Below are positions 17,539 through 26,160 of a stretch of 64,000 nucleotides of DNA, piece by piece. A program made the position numbers and the translations under genes. Position 1 is the stretch's first letter, and each line of letters starts with the position of its first letter. The stretch comes from Cephaloticoccus sp. (lineage in GTDB: Bacteria; Verrucomicrobiota; Verrucomicrobiia; Opitutales; Opitutaceae), in assembly GCA_030833445.1 (NCBI GenBank), contig JAURHD010000001.1, positions 62,001-126,000 of the forward strand, written 5' to 3'. The notes under the pieces are model-generated. The model saw only the letters and a program-made list of their open reading frames with translations. It had not been told where the DNA came from and searched no databases.

Positions 17539-20040
17539 TCAATACGTATCCACCAGTGAAAGATGGGTCAGTTTCTTTTTGATCTCGGCGACCGTGACCG
17601 GCGTATCGAATTCGACCACCACGTCCTTTTGTTCGCGCGGATAGAGTTCGAAATAGTTGTCACTGGAGTGATGTCCGTGACCCGGAATCTCAAACGCGAA
17701 GCGATGCTGAAATGCAGTCGACTCAAAGGTTAGCAATGCTTGGGTAGGCGTGAGCCGGCGAACCGTCACTTTGGTCTCAGCTGAAGGCAGGGCTAGAAAG
17801 CGTGGCGGGGTAAAAAAGACCGTTTCCTCGCTTACGCGCTGACCGTGAATCTCGAGTGCGATCCGGAGATAAAGGTGGTCACGACCGTGTTCCTGCAAAG
17901 CCGGGCGGAGATCGAGCGTATGTTGCCGCACGCTTTTGCCGTAGTGCAGCCGCACCTCTTTTTTCGCCGATGAAATAATGCGACCATCGAGGTGAAACAA
18001 ATCCCACACCAACACCCCGTCAGCACTTTCGGGTCGGTCATAGACCGTGTAGAGATGGACTTTGTCCACCGAACTGCGCCGGTAGTTACCGATGATGGCC
18101 GTTTCGCTGCCGGGCACATGGGCACTGACCAAGGCAGGCGCAAAGAAACGTCGGGCAACGTGATGGAGTGCCTTCCAACGGCCGGTGTGTTCGATCGAAC
18201 TCCACGATGCCACGGGCCAACAGTCATTGAGCTGCCAGTAAACCGCTCCCATGCAGATCGGCATGATACGGCGGTAATGCTCCACACCGGTTTGCATGCA
18301 ATGCGCCTGGTTGAGCTGAGAAAGATAGATCAACGCGTCCTGGCTTTTCGGAAAACGGTAGAGCCGCGAGACGTAATCGAGGATGATTTGGTTGCCGGCG
18401 GCGTTTTTCTGATGGTTCTCCATCACCGGACCGAACACGTTGCCGTCCGCGGTGGCGCAGAAGGTCGCCTGCGTTTCCGGCGAGGAGTAACTCTGCATGC
18501 CGAACTCCGACACGAAGCGGAACTTCCACTTCTCGTAATCCTTCACCGGATGGCGCGCGTGCCACACATCCCAGAAATGCGTGTCGCCGCTGATTTCGCC
18601 CAGAGCCTTGACCGTGTAATCATTGCTCCGGCCCTCGCCGCGATAGGGCGAGGTCGGCCAATACGGCGTAACCCCATCCATTTTGGCGACTGCTGCCGGC
18701 AGCACCTTGTGGAAAATCGCATCGTAGTTTTTGCGCAGTTTTTTGTCCGCCGCCAAGGCATCCCAGTTGAGGGTCTCGATCTCGTTGTTGCCGCACCAGA
18801 GCGCCAATGAGGCACGGTGACGGATGCGGCGGATGTTATGCTCGGCCTCGGTTTTAACACTCGCAACAAACTCGCGGTCTCCGGGATAAAGCGTGCAGGC
18901 GAACATGAAATCCTGCCACACGAGCAGACCGAGTTCGTCGCAGATATCGTAGAACTCCTCGCTTTCGTAGAGGCCACCGCCCCAGACGCGCACCAAGTTC
19001 ATGTTGGCCCGCACGGCGGACACGAGGTCGCGCTCGTAGTCGGCGCGTGTTAGTCCAGCGACGAAACTATGCGCGGGAATCCAATTGGCGCCCTTCGCGA
19101 AAACCGCGCGGCCGTTGACTTTGAACTGGAACGATTCGCCCCACCGGTCCTTGTGGCGGTCCAGCTCCAGCGTGCGCAGGCCGATGCGTTGTGACCATGA
19201 ACCCAGTTCGCGTCCATCGGTCGCCGTAGCGACAACCGTGAGGTCATAAAGCGGCTGATCGCCGTGTCCGGCCGGCCACCAGAGTTGCGGATTTTTGACC
19301 GCGAGGGTGAGCTGCTTGGTGGTGGAACTGGCGGTGGCAACTGTTTCCCCATTTAACGATAGGGCAACCGCACAAGTGACTCCTATGGCCTGACGATCGA
19401 ATTCCGGCGTGAGGTTGAGCGAGACCTGACCACGGGCCGAGTGATCCTGGTTAACCCGGACCGAATCGAGGCGATTGCCACTCCAACCTTCAAGCCGCAG
19501 ATCACGCCAGATGCCAGCCGTCACAAATCGCGGACCCCAGTCCCACCCGAATTGGCATTGTTCTTTGCGGAAGACCGAGCACCGGCCGATCGAGTCATTG
19601 AATTCCTTGGGCTGATGCTCGGGACGCGTCTTGGGCAACGCCCGACCCGCACTCGCAAAAACGAAACGCAGTTCATTGCGCCCCGCCTTCAACATGGCAC
19701 GCACGTCCCACCGATGGGTGATGAACATGTTGTCCGTCACGGCGATTTTTTTGCCGTTGAGATATACCGCGCAGAGAGTGTCGAGACCATCACACACCAA
19801 TTCGACCACCTCCTCGGCCAACAGGCTTTTTGAAACATTGAAGCTCGCGCGATATTCCCAGTCGCGATCCTCGATCCATTGCAGATCCAGTTCGTTGGTG
19901 CCGAAGAAAGGATCGGGAATCAAATCGTGGCGCCTCAAGTCGCGATGGACGCAACCGGGCACAACGGCGTCACGCCAAAAGGACGATTTAGACGCATCAC
20001 GAAAACGCCATGACGCGGTGGCAAGGGGTAGGGTCTGCAT
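17539..20040 (-). CDS. GH2 beta-mannosidase
   Basis: An 833-residue glycoside hydrolase family 2 enzyme that removes non-reducing beta-mannosyl residues. Domains: jelly-roll N-terminal sugar-binding domain (about 1-185), immunoglobulin-like domain (185-295), TIM barrel from about 300 with Glu420 in WCGNNE as acid/base and Glu512 in FVSEFG as nucleophile, and a C-terminal beta domain. RVWGGGLYE and LLVWQDFMFAC are typical of beta-mannosidase rather than beta-galactosidase. No signal peptide is seen, so it probably acts on imported disaccharides in the cytosol. Its ATG overlaps the stop of the upstream sugar kinase by one base (TAATG), indicating translational coupling. Confidence 0.93.
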   Translation of the reverse strand: MQTLPLATASWRFRDASKSSFWRDAVVPGCVHRDLRRHDLIPDPFFGTNELDLQWIEDRDWEYRASFNVSKSLLAEEVVELVCDGLDTLCAVYLNGKKIAVTDNMFITHRWDVRAMLKAGRNELRFVFASAGRALPKTRPEHQPKEFNDSIGRCSVFRKEQCQFGWDWGPRFVTAGIWRDLRLEGWSGNRLDSVRVNQDHSARGQVSLNLTPEFDRQAIGVTCAVALSLNGETVATASSTTKQLTLAVKNPQLWWPAGHGDQPLYDLTVVATATDGRELGSWSQRIGLRTLELDRHKDRWGESFQFKVNGRAVFAKGANWIPAHSFVAGLTRADYERDLVSAVRANMNLVRVWGGGLYESEEFYDICDELGLLVWQDFMFACTLYPGDREFVASVKTEAEHNIRRIRHRASLALWCGNNEIETLNWDALAADKKLRKNYDAIFHKVLPAAVAKMDGVTPYWPTSPYRGEGRSNDYTVKALGEISGDTHFWDVWHARHPVKDYEKWKFRFVSEFGMQSYSSPETQATFCATADGNVFGPVMENHQKNAAGNQIILDYVSRLYRFPKSQDALIYLSQLNQAHCMQTGVEHYRRIMPICMGAVYWQLNDCWPVASWSSIEHTGRWKALHHVARRFFAPALVSAHVPGSETAIIGNYRRSSVDKVHLYTVYDRPESADGVLVWDLFHLDGRIISSAKKEVRLHYGKSVRQHTLDLRPALQEHGRDHLYLRIALEIHGQRVSEETVFFTPPRFLALPSAETKVTVRRLTPTQALLTFESTAFQHRFAFEIPGHGHHSSDNYFELYPREQKDVVVEFDTPVTVAEIKKKLTHLSLVDTY

Positions 20041-20945
20041 TAGGAAGAAATACGTGTGAGCAATCGGCGGACACCCTCGATTGGGGGGTCAACAATAGCC
20101 GACATTTGGCAACGGGAATCAAGGGTGGCGGCAAGGGTGCTCTGTGCAATCGGCGTTTGCAGGATCAGTCCACTCAGCCCAACCGGCAGGGCGAGCGAGC
20201 CATTTTCGGCAAACACGCGCGCAATCACTTCATTCGCCAATCGGGCTATTTGACCAATGGACTGGGTCAATATCCCGAGCGCAGCCTCATCGTTTTGTGC
20301 CGCCAGTGTTGTAATAAGCGGCCCATATGCGGCAATAGCGGGCGGTGTGGTTGATGGTGAATAAAAATGGCGGGTGAGTGCCGTCGCGTCCCGAATTCCC
20401 GTGGCCTCACAAATGGACGCACCTAGTCCGGATGGTTCAGCCCAACCTTGGAGTTCAAGGATCGTGCGCGCAATGGCGTGCTGGCCCAGATCATATGCAC
20501 TAGCCGGATCGCCGAACCGCCAACCGAGGCCACCGGCATAATGCGCCGTCCCGTCATCACCACGAGCCGCCACAAACGATCCCGTGCCGGCGTGCAAAAC
20601 AAGACCCGGGTGGCCAGCCGTCGCCAGTTCGAGCACTGGAATCGAATCATCGAAAGTCTGCACGCGGCCATAGCCAGTGAGCTCAGCGCCAAACTCGCTC
20701 CAAAATGAGCGACTGCCCGCCATACAGAAGACCGTGTCTGTGATAACAATTCCCTGGCGCGTCTGTCGGCCCGCCGCCAGCAGTTCTTCCAAAGTCGTTG
20801 AGATGAGCTTCGAGATGGCCTGTGAATCCAGGATGCTGGGACTACAACCCGCGGTCCGACGTTGCGCGATGAAAGCCCCCGTCTCATCCACGAGAATGAA
20901 TTCCGTTTTGGTGCCGCCTCCGTCAATGCCGATCCTTGCATTCAT
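20040..20945 (-). CDS. BadF/BcrA-type sugar kinase, N-acetylglucosamine kinase-like
   Basis: A 301-residue ASKHA-fold ATPase. The phosphate-1 motif GIDGGGTKTEFILVDETG opens the protein. The phosphate-2/adenosine region includes HAGTGSFVAARG, and GGLGWRFGDPASAYDLGQHA matches the GWG-LGDEGS-YD-G pattern of eukaryotic-type N-acetylglucosamine kinases. The ATG at 20945 is preferred over an adjacent TTG; it begins 3 bases after the SIS gene stop. It is coupled to beta-mannosidase downstream. Phosphorylation of GlcNAc or a related amino sugar is the most likely role; glucosamine or another hexose cannot be excluded. Confidence 0.82.
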   Translation of the reverse strand: MNARIGIDGGGTKTEFILVDETGAFIAQRRTAGCSPSILDSQAISKLISTTLEELLAAGRQTRQGIVITDTVFCMAGSRSFWSEFGAELTGYGRVQTFDDSIPVLELATAGHPGLVLHAGTGSFVAARGDDGTAHYAGGLGWRFGDPASAYDLGQHAIARTILELQGWAEPSGLGASICEATGIRDATALTRHFYSPSTTPPAIAAYGPLITTLAAQNDEAALGILTQSIGQIARLANEVIARVFAENGSLALPVGLSGLILQTPIAQSTLAATLDSRCQMSAIVDPPIEGVRRLLTRISS

Positions 20946-20948
20946 CAA

Positions 20949-21677
20949 TCAGGCCAGCTGCTTGCTCAGGCGGTGCTTATATTTTTCGCCGACCTGACGG
21001 TTGTGTTCAATTGCACCGGGCTGATTCTGACTGCGCAACAAGGGAAGGGGATGACCCTGCGACTGCATCCAAGCCATTACTTCCAGCATCAGCAGGTTGA
21101 GCAGCATCGCCCCGACCAATGTGGAAGTGGGGCCTGACATCAGGCCATCCCCGAGATCAATCAAGGTATCGCCGGGCACGCCGAGATTATCGAGGGTGTG
21201 GTTGGCGATCTCATGCAGTTTTTGGCCGGACGGATGCACCGTTGCCGCGGTCGTGGACATGGCCAGGGAAGTCAGGCCAATCACATTGAGTCCCTTTTGT
21301 TTGGCGTAGAGCGCCACTTCGATCGGCGCAGAATTCTTCCCCGAATTGGAGATGACAATAATGCTTTCCCCAGAGCGAAGCTCATACTGCCGGTCATAAC
21401 GGCCGGCGAGCACCGTGCCGTAGCCGACTTGGTTTTCGATAAACCCACCCGTCGGATCAAGCATGCCGTTGACGCAGACCAGCCCGCCGGCCCGGCCGAT
21501 AATTTCGCGCGCCAGCACTTCGCTATGACCGCTACCGAAGACATGCAGCATGCCACCCCCCGCGAGATTTTTGCCCATGATCGGGGCCAGTGCACTAATC
21601 ACCGGCTGGTTGCTTTCGCGCGCGGTTGCGATCAGTTTGGTGGAGCGGGTATAAAAAGTGTCGGCGGGAAGACTCAT
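20949..21677 (-). CDS. SIS-domain sugar phosphate protein (UPF0309-like)
   Basis: A 242-residue protein with one sugar-isomerase (SIS) fold. Visible motifs are MLHVFGSGHSEVLAREIIGRAGG (phosphosugar-binding strand and Ser-rich turn) and GESIIVISNSGKNSAPIEVALYAKQKGLNVIGLTS (second SIS strand). This arrangement matches the UPF0309 group, relatives of MurQ/AgaS. The ATG at 21677 was chosen since the alignment with the family starts there; the longer reading overlaps the divergent gene's promoter. It is first in the leftward SIS-kinase-mannosidase operon, where an amino-sugar-phosphate isomerase, deaminase or etherase is expected. Confidence 0.82.
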   Translation of the reverse strand: MSLPADTFYTRSTKLIATARESNQPVISALAPIMGKNLAGGGMLHVFGSGHSEVLAREIIGRAGGLVCVNGMLDPTGGFIENQVGYGTVLAGRYDRQYELRSGESIIVISNSGKNSAPIEVALYAKQKGLNVIGLTSLAMSTTAATVHPSGQKLHEIANHTLDNLGVPGDTLIDLGDGLMSGPTSTLVGAMLLNLLMLEVMAWMQSQGHPLPLLRSQNQPGAIEHNRQVGEKYKHRLSKQLA

Positions 21678-21750
21678 ACCCTTACAAATATAGCCTTCCC
21701 TTGGGCGAAGTCGCTGCAAAAGTATTTGTCGCCCCATAACCGTTATACCC

Positions 21751-22386
21751 ATGCGCTATCTCACATCGCTGGTTCTGTTGTTCAGCTCACTGCTTTCAAT
21801 GCGCGGCGAATTGATACCCGTGGAAGATTTTAGCCATGGGGCCGCCTTCACCGGGATGACCATTTCACCCGATGGCAAGACCGTCGCCTATGTGCAAAGC
21901 ATCAAGGGCGATCAGAAGATCCTGATGCGCGATTTGGACACGGGTAAAATCATGGGCATCGAGATTCCCAATACGGGCGTGCCGTGGGTGGAGCAGCACA
22001 CCAAGCTCGATTGGCTAAATAGCACCCGCTTGTTGTTCAGCCTCTATCCCAACGGATTTTCCGCCATGGACAAGGATGGGAAGCATTATGAAGGGCTCAC
22101 CGGTCGGGATCGCTACGCCATTCGCAAGGACAGCTATTTTAACACCCCATCCACGATCTATAATTTCTATGACGAAAAAGACGGCACGGTGTTGATGAAC
22201 GAATATGACCAAGCTTACTCGGTGGACGGTGTCGGCGAGAATCAGTGGTATGCGATATCTCATCCCCACGTGTTGAAGGTGAACGCACGCACCGGAGGAT
22301 TCGAACGGGTGCTCAAGAACCCGGGCAATATCGAATACTGGCAGGAAGACCTCGACTTCCTCAAGCAACACATGCCGGCGAAGTGA
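21751..22386 (+). CDS. truncated S9-peptidase-like beta-propeller protein
   Basis: A 211-residue exported protein with a signal peptide (hydrophobic LTSLVLLFSSLLS). The body resembles the first blades of the beta-propeller of verrucomicrobial S9 (prolyl-oligopeptidase-like) proteins: TISPDGKTVAYVQS, LDWLNSTRLLFSL and HVLKVNARTGGFERVLKNPGNI. Such proteins are normally around 600-700 residues with a C-terminal alpha/beta hydrolase, which is absent here. The last 18 residues (EYWQEDLDFLKQHMPAK) look like the extreme C-terminal helix of an S9 hydrolase, so an in-frame internal deletion is plausible. The stop overlaps the VOC gene start (TGATG). Probably inactive as a peptidase. Confidence 0.6.
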   Translation: MRYLTSLVLLFSSLLSMRGELIPVEDFSHGAAFTGMTISPDGKTVAYVQSIKGDQKILMRDLDTGKIMGIEIPNTGVPWVEQHTKLDWLNSTRLLFSLYPNGFSAMDKDGKHYEGLTGRDRYAIRKDSYFNTPSTIYNFYDEKDGTVLMNEYDQAYSVDGVGENQWYAISHPHVLKVNARTGGFERVLKNPGNIEYWQEDLDFLKQHMPAK

Positions 22387-22844
22387 TGATTCGCGCGATT
22401 GATCATATCAATATCGTCGTCACCGATCTGGAGCGCTCGGTAGCTTTTTACACGGAGCTGCTCGGTTTCAAGTTGGCCAAGGAAGCCACCCTCGAAGGCG
22501 AGTGGATCGACCGCATCGTCGGCCTTAAGGGCGTGCGCGGTCGGGTCGCCTATGTTGTGGCTCCGGCTGGTGAACCGCGCGTCGAATTACTGTGCTATGA
22601 TTCACCTGCCGGCGAAGACCCGGTTGTGAATCGCGCCGCCAACACCGTCGGACTGCGTCACATCGCTTTGCGGGTCGATGACATCCATGCGATGACCGCA
22701 AAACTCCGAGCCGCGGGCGTCGAAGTATTCAGTGATCCCGTGAAAGTGCCGTCGGGGGTGGTGCAACATGACCAAGGGCACAAGACCCTTGTCTACTTCT
22801 TGGATCCAGACGGGGTTATTCTGGAGCTCGCTCAATATAGTTGA
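22386..22844 (+). CDS. VOC-family (glyoxalase/bleomycin-resistance fold) protein
   Basis: A 152-residue vicinal-oxygen-chelate protein with two beta-alpha-beta-beta-beta halves. The first opens with IDHINIVVTDLERSVAFYTELLGFKL (His metal ligand), the second with GLRHIALRVDDIHAMTAKLRAAGVEV (His) and ends in YFLDPDGVILELAQ (Glu ligand), as in methylmalonyl-CoA epimerase/glyoxalase relatives. The ATG at 22386 shares a base with the stop of the preceding gene. The substrate is not predictable; isomerase, lyase and dioxygenase activities occur in this fold. Confidence 0.85.
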   Translation: MIRAIDHINIVVTDLERSVAFYTELLGFKLAKEATLEGEWIDRIVGLKGVRGRVAYVVAPAGEPRVELLCYDSPAGEDPVVNRAANTVGLRHIALRVDDIHAMTAKLRAAGVEVFSDPVKVPSGVVQHDQGHKTLVYFLDPDGVILELAQYS

Positions 22845-22851
22845 AACCGAA

Positions 22852-23754
22852 TCACTGCTCCCAGCGACCATAGATACCGCAAGGCAGCACCTTGCCATCC
22901 GAGGCGACCGGCAGTCCGACTTCGCCGGCCGTGATTTGGCCGCCGCGATCAAGCAACAGCTCGCCCAAAAGGTTCGCCACCACTGTAGGCGACAGACGCG
23001 CGGTATAGGCATTAATCAAAAAAAACAGCGGCTGCTCGCTCAACAATTCACGGCACTCCGTCAGCAGGGTCCACAGGTGATCCTCCAGTTTCCACATTTC
23101 ACCAGTGCTGCCGCGGCCGTAAGTCGGTGGATCCATGATGATCGCATCGTAACGCCGACCGCGTTTGATTTCCCGGCGCGCAAACTTGAGACAATCGTCC
23201 ACGATGTAGCGGATCGGGGCGTCAGCCAGTCCGCAAAGGGCGGCATTTTCGCGGCACCATTTTACCATGCCCTCGGCCGCATCCACGTGGCAGACACTCG
23301 CGCCCGCAGCAGCGGCGGCGCAGGAAGCCGCCCCGGTATAACCAAATAGATTGAGCACGTTGACTTCACGCCCCGACGCGACCGCCTTTTTTATGCGGGC
23401 ACTGAACCAATCCCAATTTACCGCTTGTTCGGGGAAAAGACCGGTGTGTTTGAAACTGGTCGGGTGAATTTTAAAGGTCAGTTTTAGCGGCGCGTAGCTC
23501 AGGGGCCAATGATCGGGCAGGGGCCGCCGAAACTCCCATTTGCCGCCGCCTTTCTCGCTCCGGTGGTAAAACCCATCCCAGTTTTTCCACGGGGCTCCGG
23601 GTGCTATCCCGTGCCGCGGCCAGATGATCTGCGGATCAGGCCGCACCAGCGTAACATCGCCCCAGCGCTCCTGCTTCATGCCATCGCCACTGTCCAACAC
23701 CTGATAATCCTCCCATTTGTCAGCAAGGAGAATGGCGGGGCGTTGTGGTGTCAT
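22852..23754 (-). CDS. class I SAM-dependent methyltransferase, RlmI-like
   Basis: A 300-residue methyltransferase. It lacks a PUA domain but has a short N-terminal strand region (ILLADKWEDYQVLDSGDGMKQERWG) typical of the RlmI/RlmK-like subgroup. The AdoMet motif I is VNVLNLFGYTGAASCAAAAAGA, the acidic end of strand 2 is CHVDAAEGMVKW and motif IV is YDAIIMDPPTYGRGS. The ATG at 23754 starts the homologous part. rRNA cytosine methylation is the likely reaction by family; the exact position is unknown. Convergent with the VOC gene with 7 bases between them. Confidence 0.85.
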   Translation of the reverse strand: MTPQRPAILLADKWEDYQVLDSGDGMKQERWGDVTLVRPDPQIIWPRHGIAPGAPWKNWDGFYHRSEKGGGKWEFRRPLPDHWPLSYAPLKLTFKIHPTSFKHTGLFPEQAVNWDWFSARIKKAVASGREVNVLNLFGYTGAASCAAAAAGASVCHVDAAEGMVKWCRENAALCGLADAPIRYIVDDCLKFARREIKRGRRYDAIIMDPPTYGRGSTGEMWKLEDHLWTLLTECRELLSEQPLFFLINAYTARLSPTVVANLLGELLLDRGGQITAGEVGLPVASDGKVLPCGIYGRWEQ

Positions 23755-23899
23755 CCCGGCAGCATGCACGACGGAATTCCCGGATGAACACAAAAAATAA
23801 CACGATAAATGGCGTGAGTTTTCGGTGGAAGGCCGACCCAAAGCGCTTTATTGACACTCAACGGCAACAAACCTTCGGATAACCGTTCTCAAAAATTCC

Positions 23900-24964
23900 A
23901 TGCATCTATTCAAACTCTCCAAGGCGGCCATCGTCATGCTCAGCGCCGCGCTTCTCAGTGCGGCCCAGCTCTCGGCTGATGTCGTCGAAACCAAGAACGG
24001 CGCGCGGATCGTCGGCCAAGTCACCAAGATCGATGACGGCAAGATCTACGTTACAACCGACTATGCCGGTGATCTGGTCATCAAGCAGAGCGAAGTGTCC
24101 AGCTTGAGCACCGATGCCCCGGTATTCGTGCGCTTGGCCAGCGGCACGACCATGCAGGGCACGGTTATCAGCGATACCACCGGGATCAGGATTGCCGGAT
24201 CGGACGGCGAACTCAGCACCCAGGTGGATAAAGTCGCCGCGACTTGGTCCCCCAAAGACGAAGACCCGCAGATCGTGGCCATGCGTAACGAGATCGCCGC
24301 CCGCGAACGCCACTGGGCCTATGAGGGCTCCGTCGATATTAGCGGCAAGAGCGGCAACAAGAATCAACTCGGCACTGCCTTGGGTTTCCGGGCCACCCTG
24401 AAAACCCCGGAAGACACCCTGCAGTTCTATACCAACTACAACCGCCAGGTAACCGAGGGCACGAAGTCAGCCGATCAATTCAAGGCCGGGGCCGACTACT
24501 CAAACAACTTTTCCGGCCGCTAGTCCTGGTATGTCCGCGATGAGCTCGGTTTCGACCGCGTGAAAGACATCGATCTCTACAACGTAGCCGGCGCCGGTTT
24601 TGGTTACGATTTCATCAAGAAGGAAAAACGCACGTTGACCGGTCGCGCCGGTTTCTCTTTCCGCTATGAAGGTTATAAAAACCCGGCCACCGACGACGTG
24701 AAAAGCGCCGGTCTCGATTTTGGCATGAATCACGAGTGGGAATTCAGCAACTCCAAGCTCGTGAACCGCCTGTCCTATGTGCCGGCTTTCGAAAATTTCG
24801 CCAATTTCACCCTGACGCACGAGTCCTACTATGAACTACCCTTGGCCAATCCTTCGTGGAAACTGCGCATGGGCGTGAGTAACGATTACAACAGTCAGCC
24901 GGGCGCCGGACTTGAAAAGCTTGATACCTCCTACTTCACGCGTCTCGTGCTGAACTGGAAGTAA
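23900..24964 (+). pseudogene. DUF481-family outer-membrane beta-barrel protein, interrupted by an in-frame TAG
   Basis: A signal peptide (AAIVMLSAALLSAAQLSA) is followed by a small beta domain (ETKNGARIVGQVTKIDDGKIYV and a second such unit) and then a DUF481 barrel with alternating aromatic strands ending in FTRLVLNWK. At 24521-24523 the codon is TAG; the same frame continues without any other stop to 24964, and the residues on either side (NNFSGR before, SWYVRDELGFDRV after) read as continuous DUF481 strands. A single C-to-T change from CAG (Gln) would create it. Thus 355 codons form one gene with one nonsense lesion. Alternatives are a sequencing error or amber read-through. A terminator follows. 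Confidence 0.85.
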
Positions 24965-24987
24965 GCCCCAACCAGAATTTCAGATTC

Positions 24988-25027
24988 AACCGGCCCGTGG
25001 ACTTGATCCCGGGCCGGTTTGCTTTTT
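24988..25027 (+). terminator. Rho-independent terminator after the DUF481 gene
   Basis: AACCGGCCCG (24988-24997) pairs perfectly with CGGGCCGGTT (25010-25019); TGC and five T residues follow. Its presence right after the interrupted gene shows the two halves formed one transcription unit. Confidence 0.8.
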
Positions 25028-25056
25028 GCCGGCCAGCTGGTTGCCTGTAGTCAATC

Positions 25057-25530
25057 ATGATACGGCAGGATTACATACTTCGCCTGATATCCGAGCTGCG
25101 GCAATTCGTTGGCGCCATGATCGGCACCGGGGATCCAGGCCGGGCCGGCGAAGCACTCCATGCAGTTTTACATGCGCAGGAACGGCTCTTTCAATGCCCG
25201 CCGGCCAATTTTCTGGGACTGACGATTGATCAACAAGTGGAACAGCTCGGCCGTGACGAATCCCCGGAAACTGCCGTGGAGAAAGTCGCCACCTATGCGG
25301 CCACTCTCGAACAAGCTGCGCGGATTTATGAAGCGACCAATCGGGATCAACTGGCCAAGAATTCACGGCAGATTGCCCTCGGTTCACTGCTGATCGCCAC
25401 GAACCGTTGGCCGGAGCAACGCACCCTGATGGCCGATGGGATCACAACCCTGCGGCAAGAGTTGGCTGCCGTGGAGTTACATCCGCCCGTGCAGGAGCTG
25501 CTGGATACTTGGGAGGCAAAGCCCGAGTGA
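25057..25530 (+). CDS. conserved helical protein, DUF6483-like
   Basis: A 157-residue, mainly helical cytosolic protein. The N-terminus MIRQDYILRLISELRQFV resembles the start of DUF6483-type proteins (a recollection, not a search). The remainder is Ala/Leu/Glu-rich with two or three tetratricopeptide-like helix pairs (EALHAVLHAQERLF, KVATYAATLEQAARIYEA). It is convergent with upp, 1 base apart. Function unknown. Confidence 0.55.
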   Translation: MIRQDYILRLISELRQFVGAMIGTGDPGRAGEALHAVLHAQERLFQCPPANFLGLTIDQQVEQLGRDESPETAVEKVATYAATLEQAARIYEATNRDQLAKNSRQIALGSLLIATNRWPEQRTLMADGITTLRQELAAVELHPPVQELLDTWEAKPE

Positions 25531-25531
25531 C

Positions 25532-26149
25532 TCACGTGCCGTAAAGCCGGTCACCAAAATCGCCCAGACCCGGCAGGATATATTTACTGTTATTGAGCTC
25601 GCGATCATGCGCGGCCGTAAAAATCGGCACATCGGGATGTTCGGCGTGAACCGTTTCAACTCCTTCAGGTGATGAAACAATGCAAACAAAGGAGACCTCC
25701 CGTGCGCCGGCTCCCTTGACCACCGTGATCGCCTGGGCCGCAGAACCACCCGTCGCCAACATGGGATCGACCACCAAGACCCGCGTTCCGGCCAGCGGAG
25801 GCAACTTGCAATAATAGCTGCGCGCGACGGCGGTTTCATGATCCCGTTCGAGACCGACATAACCCACGCTGACATCTGGGAACAAATCCAAGAACGGCTG
25901 CATCATACCGAGCCCAGCGCGTAGGATCGGGACCACCACCAGCGGACGCGCCAGCACCTGGCCGGTATGGGGCTCGAGCGGCGTCTCAATCACCTTTTCT
26001 TTGGTCGCCAAATTTCGGGTCGCTTCAATGGCCAGCAACAGGCCCACCTGATAAGCCAGCGTGCGAAAGGTGGCCGGCTTGGTGCTCTTATCGCGCAAAT
26101 GCGTCATGATGTGCGCGGCGAATGGGTGTTGGAGAACGTGCAGGGACAT
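25532..26149 (-). CDS. upp: uracil phosphoribosyltransferase
   Basis: A 205-residue enzyme converting uracil and PRPP to UMP in pyrimidine salvage. The PRPP-binding loop VLVVDPMLATGGSAAQAI, the VPILRAGLGM segment and the uracil-binding C-terminal GLGDFGDRLYGT are all present. Length is normal. The ATG at 26149 lies 11 bases after the stop of a nucleoside-deoxyribosyltransferase-like gene, which fits a base/nucleoside salvage function for both. Confidence 0.96.
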   Translation of the reverse strand: MSLHVLQHPFAAHIMTHLRDKSTKPATFRTLAYQVGLLLAIEATRNLATKEKVIETPLEPHTGQVLARPLVVVPILRAGLGMMQPFLDLFPDVSVGYVGLERDHETAVARSYYCKLPPLAGTRVLVVDPMLATGGSAAQAITVVKGAGAREVSFVCIVSSPEGVETVHAEHPDVPIFTAAHDRELNNSKYILPGLGDFGDRLYGT

Positions 26150-26160
26150 GGGGCGGTTGG

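Noticed and set aside
24521-24523. Pyrrolysine or selenocysteine recoding at the DUF481 stop
   Set aside because: TAG is not the Sec codon, no methylamine methyltransferase context exists, and no downstream insertion element is apparent; a nonsense mutation or error is simpler.
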